A stretch of DNA of 11,203 nt, taken from an uncultured Bacteroidales bacterium (GTDB lineage: Bacteria > Bacteroidota > Bacteroidia > Bacteroidales > UBA932). The stretch spans positions 1 through 11,203 of the forward strand of contig ONYJ01000096.1 of NCBI GenBank assembly GCA_900322025.1, in the 5' to 3' direction. Positions 6,327-11,203 of this stretch are shown in pieces. The notes under the pieces were generated by a model that searched no databases, was not told the DNA's origin, and worked only from the letters and a program-made list of their open reading frames with translations. Position numbers and translations under genes: made by a program. Numbering within the stretch: the stretch's first letter is position 1; every line of letters begins with the position of its first letter.

Positions 6327-7174
6327 AAAGATTTATGATACTGGTAATGACTTTGGTAGCATCTGCATCTTTCATTACCGCACAAACACAAAAGCAGACT
6401 ACTATTAAAAAGGCTGAATCAAACGATGTACAAGCCGCTAACGCCAACTCCAAGAAGTTAGATTGGGCTCAATTCTATGTATTCAGAAAAGACAATGCAA
6501 GAATTGCCGAGCAGATGAAGAAAACTAAAGTTTCTAACAGAAACAATAGTGTAGAACGAACAGATAATGAAAGCAATAAAACGACAGAGACAAAATGCCC
6601 CGCTTGTGAGTGGAAAGCCCGCAAAATAAAAGCCGTGCTCATGGGCGACTCCATAACAGAGCTTTGGTGGCAGTTAGATACGCCTTTCTTCAAAAATAAC
6701 AACTTTGTAGGCAGAGGAATATCCGGTCAGACAACCAGCGAAATGCTGGTAAGGTTTCGCAGAGATGTCTTGGATCTAAAACCGCAGTATGTATTTATAA
6801 TGGCCGGCACAAATGATATTGCACAAAACAATGGAATAATTTTTCTCGAAAATATTCTCGGCAATTTAGAATCAATGGTAGAATTAGCTAAGATTCACCG
6901 CATAAAACCTATTCTTTGTTCGGTTCTACCTGCAGCTTCCTTTATTTGGAGAAAAGATCTTTCTCCTGCTCAAGACATAATAAGGCTAAATGATATGATT
7001 CGCGAATATGCAAGCAAACAAGGTATCCCGTACATAGACTATCACTCTATTCTGACAGATAAAAATGGAGGGCTTCCTAAAGAATATGCTAAAGATGGTG
7101 TGCATCCGAATATCGCTGCATATAAAATTATGGAAGAATTTTTGCTTGAACAATTTAAGAAAATAGACAAGTAA
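6323..7174 (+). CDS. Secreted SGNH/GDSL-family esterase
   Basis: The 283-residue protein has a signal peptide (MKRFMILVMTLVASASFITA, cleavage near ITA-Q) and an SGNH hydrolase domain from about residue 103. The four blocks are clear: GDSIT with nucleophile S110, the oxyanion glycine in GRGISGQTTSEM, GTND with N164, and DGVHPN with D258 and H261. It resembles the acetylhydrolases of this type common in Bacteroides, which remove acetyl or other acyl groups from carbohydrates or lipids; the substrate cannot be read. Between the signal and the domain lies a polar, Asn/Lys-rich linker (about 45-95) with a CPAC pair that I do not recall in relatives. The start at 6323 is chosen for the signal peptide; an in-frame start at 6281 lies inside the Rhs remnant. 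Its ATG overlaps the remnant's stop codon. Confidence 0.92.
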   Translation: MKRFMILVMTLVASASFITAQTQKQTTIKKAESNDVQAANANSKKLDWAQFYVFRKDNARIAEQMKKTKVSNRNNSVERTDNESNKTTETKCPACEWKARKIKAVLMGDSITELWWQLDTPFFKNNNFVGRGISGQTTSEMLVRFRRDVLDLKPQYVFIMAGTNDIAQNNGIIFLENILGNLESMVELAKIHRIKPILCSVLPAASFIWRKDLSPAQDIIRLNDMIREYASKQGIPYIDYHSILTDKNGGLPKEYAKDGVHPNIAAYKIMEEFLLEQFKKIDK

Positions 7175-7255
7175 ACGAGAGTAGCTGTTAAAAATAAGAA
7201 AGTTTAACCCACGGCATCGGCTGAATTGAACACAGACTCTAAAATACCATAGAAC

Positions 7256-7410
7256 ATTAAACGATTATTAGCTTGCGAACATCAGAAAAAACATTCACAC
7301 AAGTAGTTCTAAACATAATATAATATGAAACGACTATTGGCAACATCAAGAACTTTCTGTACAGCACCAAGCCCTAAAACATCACAGAAGAATATGAAGC
7401 GATTATTGGG
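7256..7410 (+). repeat. Start region of the repeat protein echoed at 69-nt spacing
   Basis: Three similar 16-base segments begin at 7256 (ATTAAACGATTATTAG), 7325 (ATGAAACGACTATTGG) and 7394 (ATGAAGCGATTATTGG), exactly 69 nt apart each time. The third is the true gene start. After the first two there is further gapped similarity (AACATCAGAA against AACATCAAGAA, then CTAAA-ACAT). This looks like old tandem duplication of a leader plus start codon. The frame from 7325 is open into the gene but would put a polar 23-residue stretch before the signal peptide. Confidence 0.6.
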
Positions 7411-7819
7411 GCTCATAGCTATCGCTTTTGTATTATTGTCAATACCTTCAATATCTGCCGCACAAACCATTAGAGATAGGAACGGTTCGCAGATAGGGAG
7501 TATTCAAAACGATGGCACAATCAGGGATAAAGGTGGTGCGCAAACAGGAAAGATTAACTCTGATGGCGTTGTTCGCAATAAGTATGGCTCACAGATAGGG
7601 AAGATAGACAACGATGGCACAATCAGAGATAAGAATGGCTCGCAAATAGGAAAAATATCCTCAGAGGGTGTTGTTCGCGATAAATATGGTTCGCAGATAG
7701 GTAAAATAGACAACGATGGCACAATCAGAGATAAGAATGGCTCGCAGATAGGTAACGCCAAAGACGTAGCTGTTACTTGGGCAGGGCTCTATTTCTTCTT
7801 CAATTTAGAGGCAAAATAG
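7394..7819 (+). CDS. Secreted beta-flower repeat protein
   Basis: The 141-residue protein has a clear signal peptide (MKRLLGLIAIAFVLLSIPSI, cleavage near SAA-Q24) and then six units of 17 residues of the form IRDKNGSQIGKIDNDGT, ending in AVTWAGLYFFF. Repeats of this type with a final W-A-x-x-F-F-F are what Bacteroidota annotations call 5-fold beta-flower proteins; I make that link from memory of the family's pattern. The function is unknown; a small exported beta-structured protein is all the sequence supports. The ATG at 7394 is preferred over the in-frame ATG at 7325 because it puts the signal peptide at the N-terminus. The gene stands alone, 219 nt after the esterase, and the hairpin at 7908-7933 could end its transcript. 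Confidence 0.85.
   Translation: MKRLLGLIAIAFVLLSIPSISAAQTIRDRNGSQIGSIQNDGTIRDKGGAQTGKINSDGVVRNKYGSQIGKIDNDGTIRDKNGSQIGKISSEGVVRDKYGSQIGKIDNDGTIRDKNGSQIGNAKDVAVTWAGLYFFFNLEAK
7469..7774 (+). repeat. Six coding repeats of 51 bp, arranged as 102-bp pairs
   Basis: Units begin at 7469, 7520, 7571, 7622, 7673 and 7724, each encoding 17 residues, the last one diverging in its second half. Alternate units match best: ...GT units (IRDKNGSQIGK) alternate with ...GV/VR units (VRDKYGSQIGK). The stretch from 7604 recurs at 7706 with identity over about 40 bases, pointing to a recent 102-bp duplication or gene conversion. Confidence 0.9.
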
Positions 7820-7907
7820 CGTGTGCGGTGGGCATTTGGTGCTGCAAAGCTCTATTGCTTCTTTGCCTTCAGTAAAATAGGAGCAATATCATACAAGGGG
7901 AAAAAGC

Positions 7908-7933
7908 AAAAAGGGTGACGAATCACCCTTTTT
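7908..7933 (-). terminator. Intrinsic terminator after the tRNA pair
   Basis: AAAAAGGGTGA and TCACCCTTTTT form an 11-bp stem with a four-base loop (CGAA on the + strand). On the - strand it starts one base after the end of tRNA-Met and is followed by GCTTTTT after its own TTTTT, a strong intrinsic terminator for the tRNA transcript. On the + strand the arm TTTTT could also end the transcript of the beta-flower gene. Confidence 0.88.
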
Positions 7934-7934
7934 G

Positions 7935-8008
7935 TAGCGCGGGGCGGGCTTGAACCGCCGACCTCATGATTATGAATCATGCGCTCTAACCAGCTGAGCT
8001 ACCGCGCC
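7935..8008 (-). tRNA. tRNA-Met (CAU), elongator type
   Basis: The 74-nt gene folds into a full cloverleaf: acceptor GGCGCGG with CCGCGCT (first pair G-U), D arm AGCTCAGCTGGTTAGAGC, anticodon stem CATGA/TCATG around TTCATAA (anticodon CAT), and T arm with GGTTCAAGC. The discriminator is A and CCA is not encoded. The paired 1-72 position and the absence of the GGG/CCC anticodon stem rule out the initiator. A CAT anticodon also occurs in tRNA-Ile2 (C34 changed to lysidine); the overall sequence looks more like elongator Met, but this cannot be settled by eye. It lies 7 nt after tRNA-Gln in the same transcript. Confidence 0.92.
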
Positions 8009-8015
8009 ATCTTTG

Positions 8016-8086
8016 TTGAGATACCTGGATTCGAACCAAGACTAAGAGGACCAGAATCTCTTGTGCTACCATTACACCATATCTCA
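8016..8086 (-). tRNA. tRNA-Gln (CUG)
   Basis: The 71-nt gene has acceptor TGAGATA/TATCTCA with the weak U1-A72 pair typical of tRNA-Gln, a short D arm GTGTAATGGTAGCAC, anticodon arm AGAGA-TTCTGGT-CCTCT with anticodon CTG, and T arm CTTGG-TTCGAAT-CCAGG. The discriminator is A and CCA is not encoded. The anticodon stem has an A-C mismatch at the loop-closing pair (31-39). It reads CAG codons; a separate tRNA-Gln(UUG) is expected elsewhere. It is the first gene of the two-tRNA unit. Confidence 0.95.
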
Positions 8087-8118
8087 ATAAATACCCCTGT
8101 TTCTTTGCAATGGGAGGG

Positions 8119-8149
8119 CAAAAGTAAGTAAAATTCCGTTATTCACAAA
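8119..8149 (-). promoter_or_regulatory. Promoter of the tRNA pair, inside the ispF 3' end
   Basis: On the - strand TTTG (8149-8146), a 19-nt spacer and TACTTTTG (8126-8119) match the Bacteroidota consensus TTTG-N19-21-TAnnTTTG in both boxes and spacing. Transcription should start about 25 nt before tRNA-Gln. The -33 box lies within the last codons of ispF, whose stop is at 8139-8141. Confidence 0.85.
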
Positions 8150-8651
8150 TTTTTTCAGTCAGCACAACAGCATAAACTGCAACTCCCTCTTCCCTACCTA
8201 CAAATCCGGCCCCCTCCGTAGTAGTGGCTTTGATGGAGATGTCTTCTATATCGCAAGAATAACGAATATCTACCTTTGAGAGGGTTTGGGCAAGGCTTTT
8301 TCTCATTTCTTCAATATAAGGAGCCATCTTAGGCCTCTGCAAAAGTATGGTGATATCTGCATTTACAAGTTTATAGCCTTTTTCCAACACCAACTTATAA
8401 GACCTTTCAAGCAAAATTTTGCTGTCTATCCCCTTAAACTCAGGGGCTGTATCTGGGAAATGATGTCCTATATCGCCGAGAGAAAGAGCCCCTAAAAGTG
8501 CATCGCACAAAGCATGAATAACAACATCACCATCGGAATGAGCAACGCAACCTTTAGTGTGGGATAATTCTATTCCTCCCAACACAAGCCGTAAGCCGGG
8601 AGCTAATAGGTGAACATCATAGCCGTTTCCTATTCGCAATTTACTTTTCAT
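8139..8651 (-). CDS. ispF: 2-C-methyl-D-erythritol 2,4-cyclodiphosphate synthase
   Basis: IspF closes the cyclic diphosphate in the non-mevalonate (MEP) isoprenoid pathway, turning CDP-ME 2-phosphate into MEcPP with release of CMP; it works as a cytoplasmic trimer. The 170-residue product is slightly longer than E. coli IspF (159). The metal ligands are D12 and H14 in GYDVH and H46 in AHSDGDVVIHAL, with the same spacing as E. coli D8, H10 and H42. Other family motifs are LGDIGHHFPD, NADITILLQRPKM and ATTTEGAGFVGREEG. The ATG at 8651 is used; a TTG three codons upstream is unlikely. It is divergent from the mutL operon, and the tRNA promoter lies in its 3' end. Confidence 0.97.
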   Translation of the reverse strand: MKSKLRIGNGYDVHLLAPGLRLVLGGIELSHTKGCVAHSDGDVVIHALCDALLGALSLGDIGHHFPDTAPEFKGIDSKILLERSYKLVLEKGYKLVNADITILLQRPKMAPYIEEMRKSLAQTLSKVDIRYSCDIEDISIKATTTEGAGFVGREEGVAVYAVVLTEKICE

Positions 8652-8657
8652 ACCATG

Positions 8658-8665
8658 CAAAATTA
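8658..8665 (-). promoter_or_regulatory. -7 element almost touching the ispF start codon
   Basis: TAATTTTG on the - strand fits TAnnTTTG, with only six bases between it and the ATG at 8651. If used, the transcript would be leaderless or nearly so. No TTTG is visible at the right distance upstream, so the call is moderate. Confidence 0.45.
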
Positions 8666-8687
8666 AGATATTTACGCTTAAATTCCT

Positions 8688-8695
8688 TATATTTG
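8688..8695 (+). promoter_or_regulatory. -7 element for the mutL operon
   Basis: TATATTTG fits TAnnTTTG and lies 27 nt before the ATG at 8723. No clear -33 box is seen. It is the mirror partner of the - strand box 22 nt away, giving a compact divergent promoter region for ispF and the mutL operon. Confidence 0.5.
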
Positions 8696-8722
8696 ACAGA
8701 TAGATAAAGAAAGTTATTGATT

Positions 8723-9037
8723 ATGGGTATAAAGTTTTTTCATTTGCCATCGCACAGAGTATTTGACTATCCGGCCAGACACTACGATAAAGAGCTGGAG
8801 AAGTTCGACAAGATAAACGAAGAGGCTAAGGCTACACAGGAGGGGGCAGAATATGTTCCAGGCTCCATTGTGGCCAAGGGTTTCAGAAAATCGAACAGAA
8901 CCCTCAAACGCCAGGAAGCTGGGTACGGGAAAGGCAAGAGATTGATTGTTTATGCCATCATAGCCCTCATTCTTATAGCCTTACTTTATCTAACAAAGGC
9001 CTTATCCCTATTGTTCCAAGCCTATCAGGTAAAATAA
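8723..9037 (+). CDS. Small single-pass membrane protein, conserved near mutL (unknown function)
   Basis: The 104-residue protein has a polar N-terminal part beginning MGIKFFHLPSHRVFDYPARHYD, a basic middle (about 52-73, FRKSNRTLKRQE) and one membrane segment (about 74-90, LIVYAIIALILIALLYL). The basic side precedes the membrane helix, so the N-terminus is probably cytoplasmic. I recall similar small proteins with a V-F-x-Y-x-x-R-x-Y-D opening in Bacteroidales, encoded near mutL, but no function is known to me. It is separated from mutL by 14 nt and should be co-transcribed. The ATG at 8723 is chosen over an upstream TTG at 8717. Confidence 0.82.
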   Translation: MGIKFFHLPSHRVFDYPARHYDKELEKFDKINEEAKATQEGAEYVPGSIVAKGFRKSNRTLKRQEAGYGKGKRLIVYAIIALILIALLYLTKALSLLFQAYQVK

Positions 9038-9051
9038 TAACTCCGCAAACA

Positions 9052-10842
9052 ATGTTAAAGGTTCTGCCCGAACATATCTATAATTTAATTGCTGCCGGAG
9101 AGGTGATTCAAAGACCCTCTTCCGTTGTTAAGGAGTTATTGGAAAATTCGGTTGATGCCAAAGCCACATCAATAATGCTCGTGGTTGGAGATTATGGCAA
9201 GACACTGATACAGGTTATAGACGATGGTTGCGGAATGAATCGTAAAGAGGCAGAACTCTGTTTTCAGTCTCATGCCACATCAAAGATAGATAGTGTTGAC
9301 GATCTGCAAAACCTTACAACTTTCGGCTTCAGGGGAGAGGCCTTAGCCTCAATTGCAGCTTGCGCAGATGTTACCATGAAAACCCGAAAGAGTGGCGAAC
9401 AAACAGGCACTCAGGTTCATATTTCGGGAGGGAAAATAGTTGAGATTTCGGAAATAGCCTGTCCGCAGGGATGCAATACCGCAGTTCGCAATCTGTTTTT
9501 CAACATACCAGCCAGAAGAAAATTCCTTAAATCAGACAACAGCGAATACAGGATGATTGTGGCTGAATTTATCAGAGTAGCCCTCACCCGTTTAGATATA
9601 GAATTTAAGCTGATATCTAACTCCAAAGAAGCTATAACACTCCCTAAAAACAGAAACCTGAAGCAAAGAGTTACAGATCTTTTTGGCTCTGCGATAAGTA
9701 AACAACTCATTGATATAGGTGTAGATACAACTGTTGTAAAGCTTTCTGGAATAATAGGAACTCCACAGAGCGCAAAAAAAACACAGCAAAACACATATTT
9801 CTTTGTAAATGGCAGATTTTTCCGCTCTCCAATGTTGCATAAAGCTGTAATGAAAGGATATTCCAATCTAATTGCAGAAGGTAACAGCCCCCACTATTTC
9901 ATATTTTTGGAAGTACCGCCTCAAGAATTAGATGTGAATATCAGTCCCTCTAAAACAGAAATCAAACTCGAAAATGAACAGATTATCTTCCAGATAATTG
10001 AAGCTGCTGTTAAAGAGGCGATAGGCAAGAATGCTTTTGTTCCTTCTATAGACTTTGAAACAGATGGCGTTCCTATAGAAATTACATCGGGAGACGGCTT
10101 TACCCTAACGCAAGAAGAAAAACAAAGAATGCGCACAGAGGGCCTAAGACCTCCTAAGATAAACTATAACCCATTATTCAATCCGTTTGAAGAGCAGAGA
10201 GCGCAAGAAGACCAAAATATGCAGGGCGAGTACAAGACCGTACCAAGTTCTATGAACAATCTGCTAATGGAAGAAGCTCCCCAAAAAGCAGCTATTCAGA
10301 TAGATAAAAACATTGTAAGTATTACCGACAACAAGGGAGGAATTTTGGTTGTAAATATAGCTCGGGCAAGGCAAAGAATTTTCTACGAAAAGTATCTGAA
10401 AGCCCTTGCAAACAAAGAGACACGCATTCAGGAAGAGCTCTTCCCAAAAACCGTGAGCCTAAATCATGCCTCGTTCACAACCCTTATGAACAACATAGAC
10501 AAGGTACGCAGCTTAGGATTCGAAATTCGCCAATTCGGCAAAGACTGCATTGTTGTAAGTGGAACTCCGGCAGATTTTAAGGGAGAGCTTTTCTCTGTAG
10601 AAGAATGCATAGAAGATATTGCGCAATACATAGAAGAAGGCAACGAGGCTGAACTTTTTTCCAAGGCTGCTTTAAATGTTGTGCGCCACTCAAACTTTTC
10701 TTATACAGCAGAAATCTCTGAAAAAGAAGCCATAACGGTTACAGAGCAACTGTTCCTATGCAAAGAGCCTGCAACTTCTCCTACGGGAGGATATACTTTT
10801 TTTAGATTAACGGCAGACGAAATAAAGCACAAATTATCATGA
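9052..10842 (+). CDS. mutL: DNA mismatch repair protein MutL
   Basis: MutL couples mismatch recognition by MutS to strand removal. The 596-residue product has an intact GHKL ATPase: IAAGEVIQRP, the catalytic stretch E28-LLENS (28-33), DDGCGM (57-62), HATSKI (74-79) and GFRGEAL (92-98), followed by the transducer domain (FFVNGRFFRS, DVNISPSKTEI). The C-terminal dimerisation domain starts after a linker near 380. There the endonuclease motif DQHA-x2-E-x4-E is strongly altered: VNIARARQRIFYE (434-446) has Asn for Asp, Ile for Gln and Ala for His. The later C-P-x-G-R-P-like metal motif reads SPTGGYTFFR. Nicking activity is therefore doubtful. The gene overlaps the next one by ATGA. Confidence 0.96.
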   Translation: MLKVLPEHIYNLIAAGEVIQRPSSVVKELLENSVDAKATSIMLVVGDYGKTLIQVIDDGCGMNRKEAELCFQSHATSKIDSVDDLQNLTTFGFRGEALASIAACADVTMKTRKSGEQTGTQVHISGGKIVEISEIACPQGCNTAVRNLFFNIPARRKFLKSDNSEYRMIVAEFIRVALTRLDIEFKLISNSKEAITLPKNRNLKQRVTDLFGSAISKQLIDIGVDTTVVKLSGIIGTPQSAKKTQQNTYFFVNGRFFRSPMLHKAVMKGYSNLIAEGNSPHYFIFLEVPPQELDVNISPSKTEIKLENEQIIFQIIEAAVKEAIGKNAFVPSIDFETDGVPIEITSGDGFTLTQEEKQRMRTEGLRPPKINYNPLFNPFEEQRAQEDQNMQGEYKTVPSSMNNLLMEEAPQKAAIQIDKNIVSITDNKGGILVVNIARARQRIFYEKYLKALANKETRIQEELFPKTVSLNHASFTTLMNNIDKVRSLGFEIRQFGKDCIVVSGTPADFKGELFSVEECIEDIAQYIEEGNEAELFSKAALNVVRHSNFSYTAEISEKEAITVTEQLFLCKEPATSPTGGYTFFRLTADEIKHKLS

Positions 10843-11203
10843 GAAATTTACCTCCGGCTATAAAGCATATAATTCTCATAAACATAATAATGTTTGTGGC
10901 AACTCTCCTCATTGGAGATAAAATGTACGAAATGTTTGCCCTCTTTCCTTTAGGCACATATTTCTTTAAGCCATATCAATTTATTACTCACATGTTTATG
11001 CATGGCGGCTTCTGGCATATATTCTTTAATATGTACTCTCTGTTCTTCTTTGGCATAGCACTTGAAAGAGTATGGGGAAGTAAGAAATTCCTGCTTTACT
11101 ACTTTGTAACAGGTTTAGGAGCAGCTGCTTGCCATCTTGCCGTAATGTATCTGCAGGGAGTAGATTTGAATATACCTACGGTTGGGGCTTCCGGAGCTGT
11201 TTA
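10839..11203 (+). CDS. Rhomboid family intramembrane serine protease, 5' part (cut by the window end)
   Basis: The frame opens at ATG 10839, overlapping the mutL stop, and runs off the right edge after 121 codons. It has a short N-terminal tail, a first membrane helix (about 9-25), then the rhomboid motif HMFMHGGFWHIFFN with the oxyanion residues H60 and N64, further helices, and GASGAV with the catalytic Ser S118 just before the edge. The catalytic His lies beyond the window. Rhomboids cut membrane proteins within or next to the bilayer; the substrate is unknown. Rhomboid genes directly after mutL are a familiar arrangement in Bacteroidota, and coupling by ATGA suggests one operon. Confidence 0.95.
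   Translation, partial: MRNLPPAIKHIILINIIMFVATLLIGDKMYEMFALFPLGTYFFKPYQFITHMFMHGGFWHIFFNMYSLFFFGIALERVWGSKKFLLYYFVTGLGAAACHLAVMYLQGVDLNIPTVGASGAV

Noticed and set aside
7325..7393. ATG at 7325 as the start of the beta-flower gene
   Set aside because: It would place a polar 23-residue stretch ahead of a clear signal peptide that begins at the ATG at 7394.
5813..7400. Insertion sequence or integrated element around the Rhs scrap
   Set aside because: I found no transposase or integrase, no paired terminal inverted repeats and no target duplication; the tRNA genes nearby show no partial copy that would mark an attachment site.
7504..7761. Open frame on the - strand across the repeats
   Set aside because: It is the mirror of the coding repeats and has no start signals or known domain of its own.
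7469..7774. Regular repeats that could be mistaken for a CRISPR array or tandem DNA element
   Set aside because: The 51-bp period is a whole number of codons, the frame stays open, no unique spacers separate the units, and the translation gives regular 17-residue beta repeats after a signal peptide.

Overview
The window looks like chromosomal DNA of a member of the Bacteroidota, probably the order Bacteroidales, at about 40% GC by eye. The grounds are several good matches to the Bacteroidota promoter element TAnnTTTG (one with a correctly spaced TTTG upstream box), two tRNA genes that do not encode CCA, and protein families typical of this phylum: a coiled-coil lipoprotein resembling the Cbp1 group, a beta-flower repeat protein, an Rhs remnant of Bacteroidetes type, and mutL followed directly by a rhomboid gene. 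Most of the content is housekeeping.

Positions 1-2306: the 3' end of a guanine deaminase gene (guaD, + strand) converges on an ssb-cysS pair on the - strand. A hairpin whose loop is the guaD stop codon can terminate both. Positions 2307-5812: a divergent spacer, then a compact + strand operon made of a small zinc-ribbon protein, a coiled-coil outer lipoprotein and a cytoplasmic M3 (Dcp-type) metallopeptidase. The first two genes overlap by ATGA and the third follows after 15 nt.

Positions 5813-7934 are the accessory part. They hold a 39-codon - strand ORF with a promoter-like box and a perfect inverted repeat, a frameshifted scrap of an Rhs core gene, a secreted SGNH/GDSL esterase that starts on the stop codon of that scrap, and a secreted repeat protein whose start region recurs at an exact 69-nt spacing upstream. 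Positions 7935-8651 (- strand): ispF, then tRNA-Gln(CUG) and tRNA-Met(CAU), read from a promoter inside the ispF 3' end and closed by a strong terminator. Positions 8652-11203: a divergent promoter region, then a + strand operon of a small single-pass membrane protein, mutL and a rhomboid protease cut by the window edge.

I found no clear new defence or mobile system. The items most worth a second look are the zinc-ribbon/lipoprotein/peptidase operon, the short ORF with its inverted repeat, the decayed Rhs gene joined to the esterase, the 69-nt echo of the repeat-protein start, and a MutL whose usual endonuclease motif is badly degraded.
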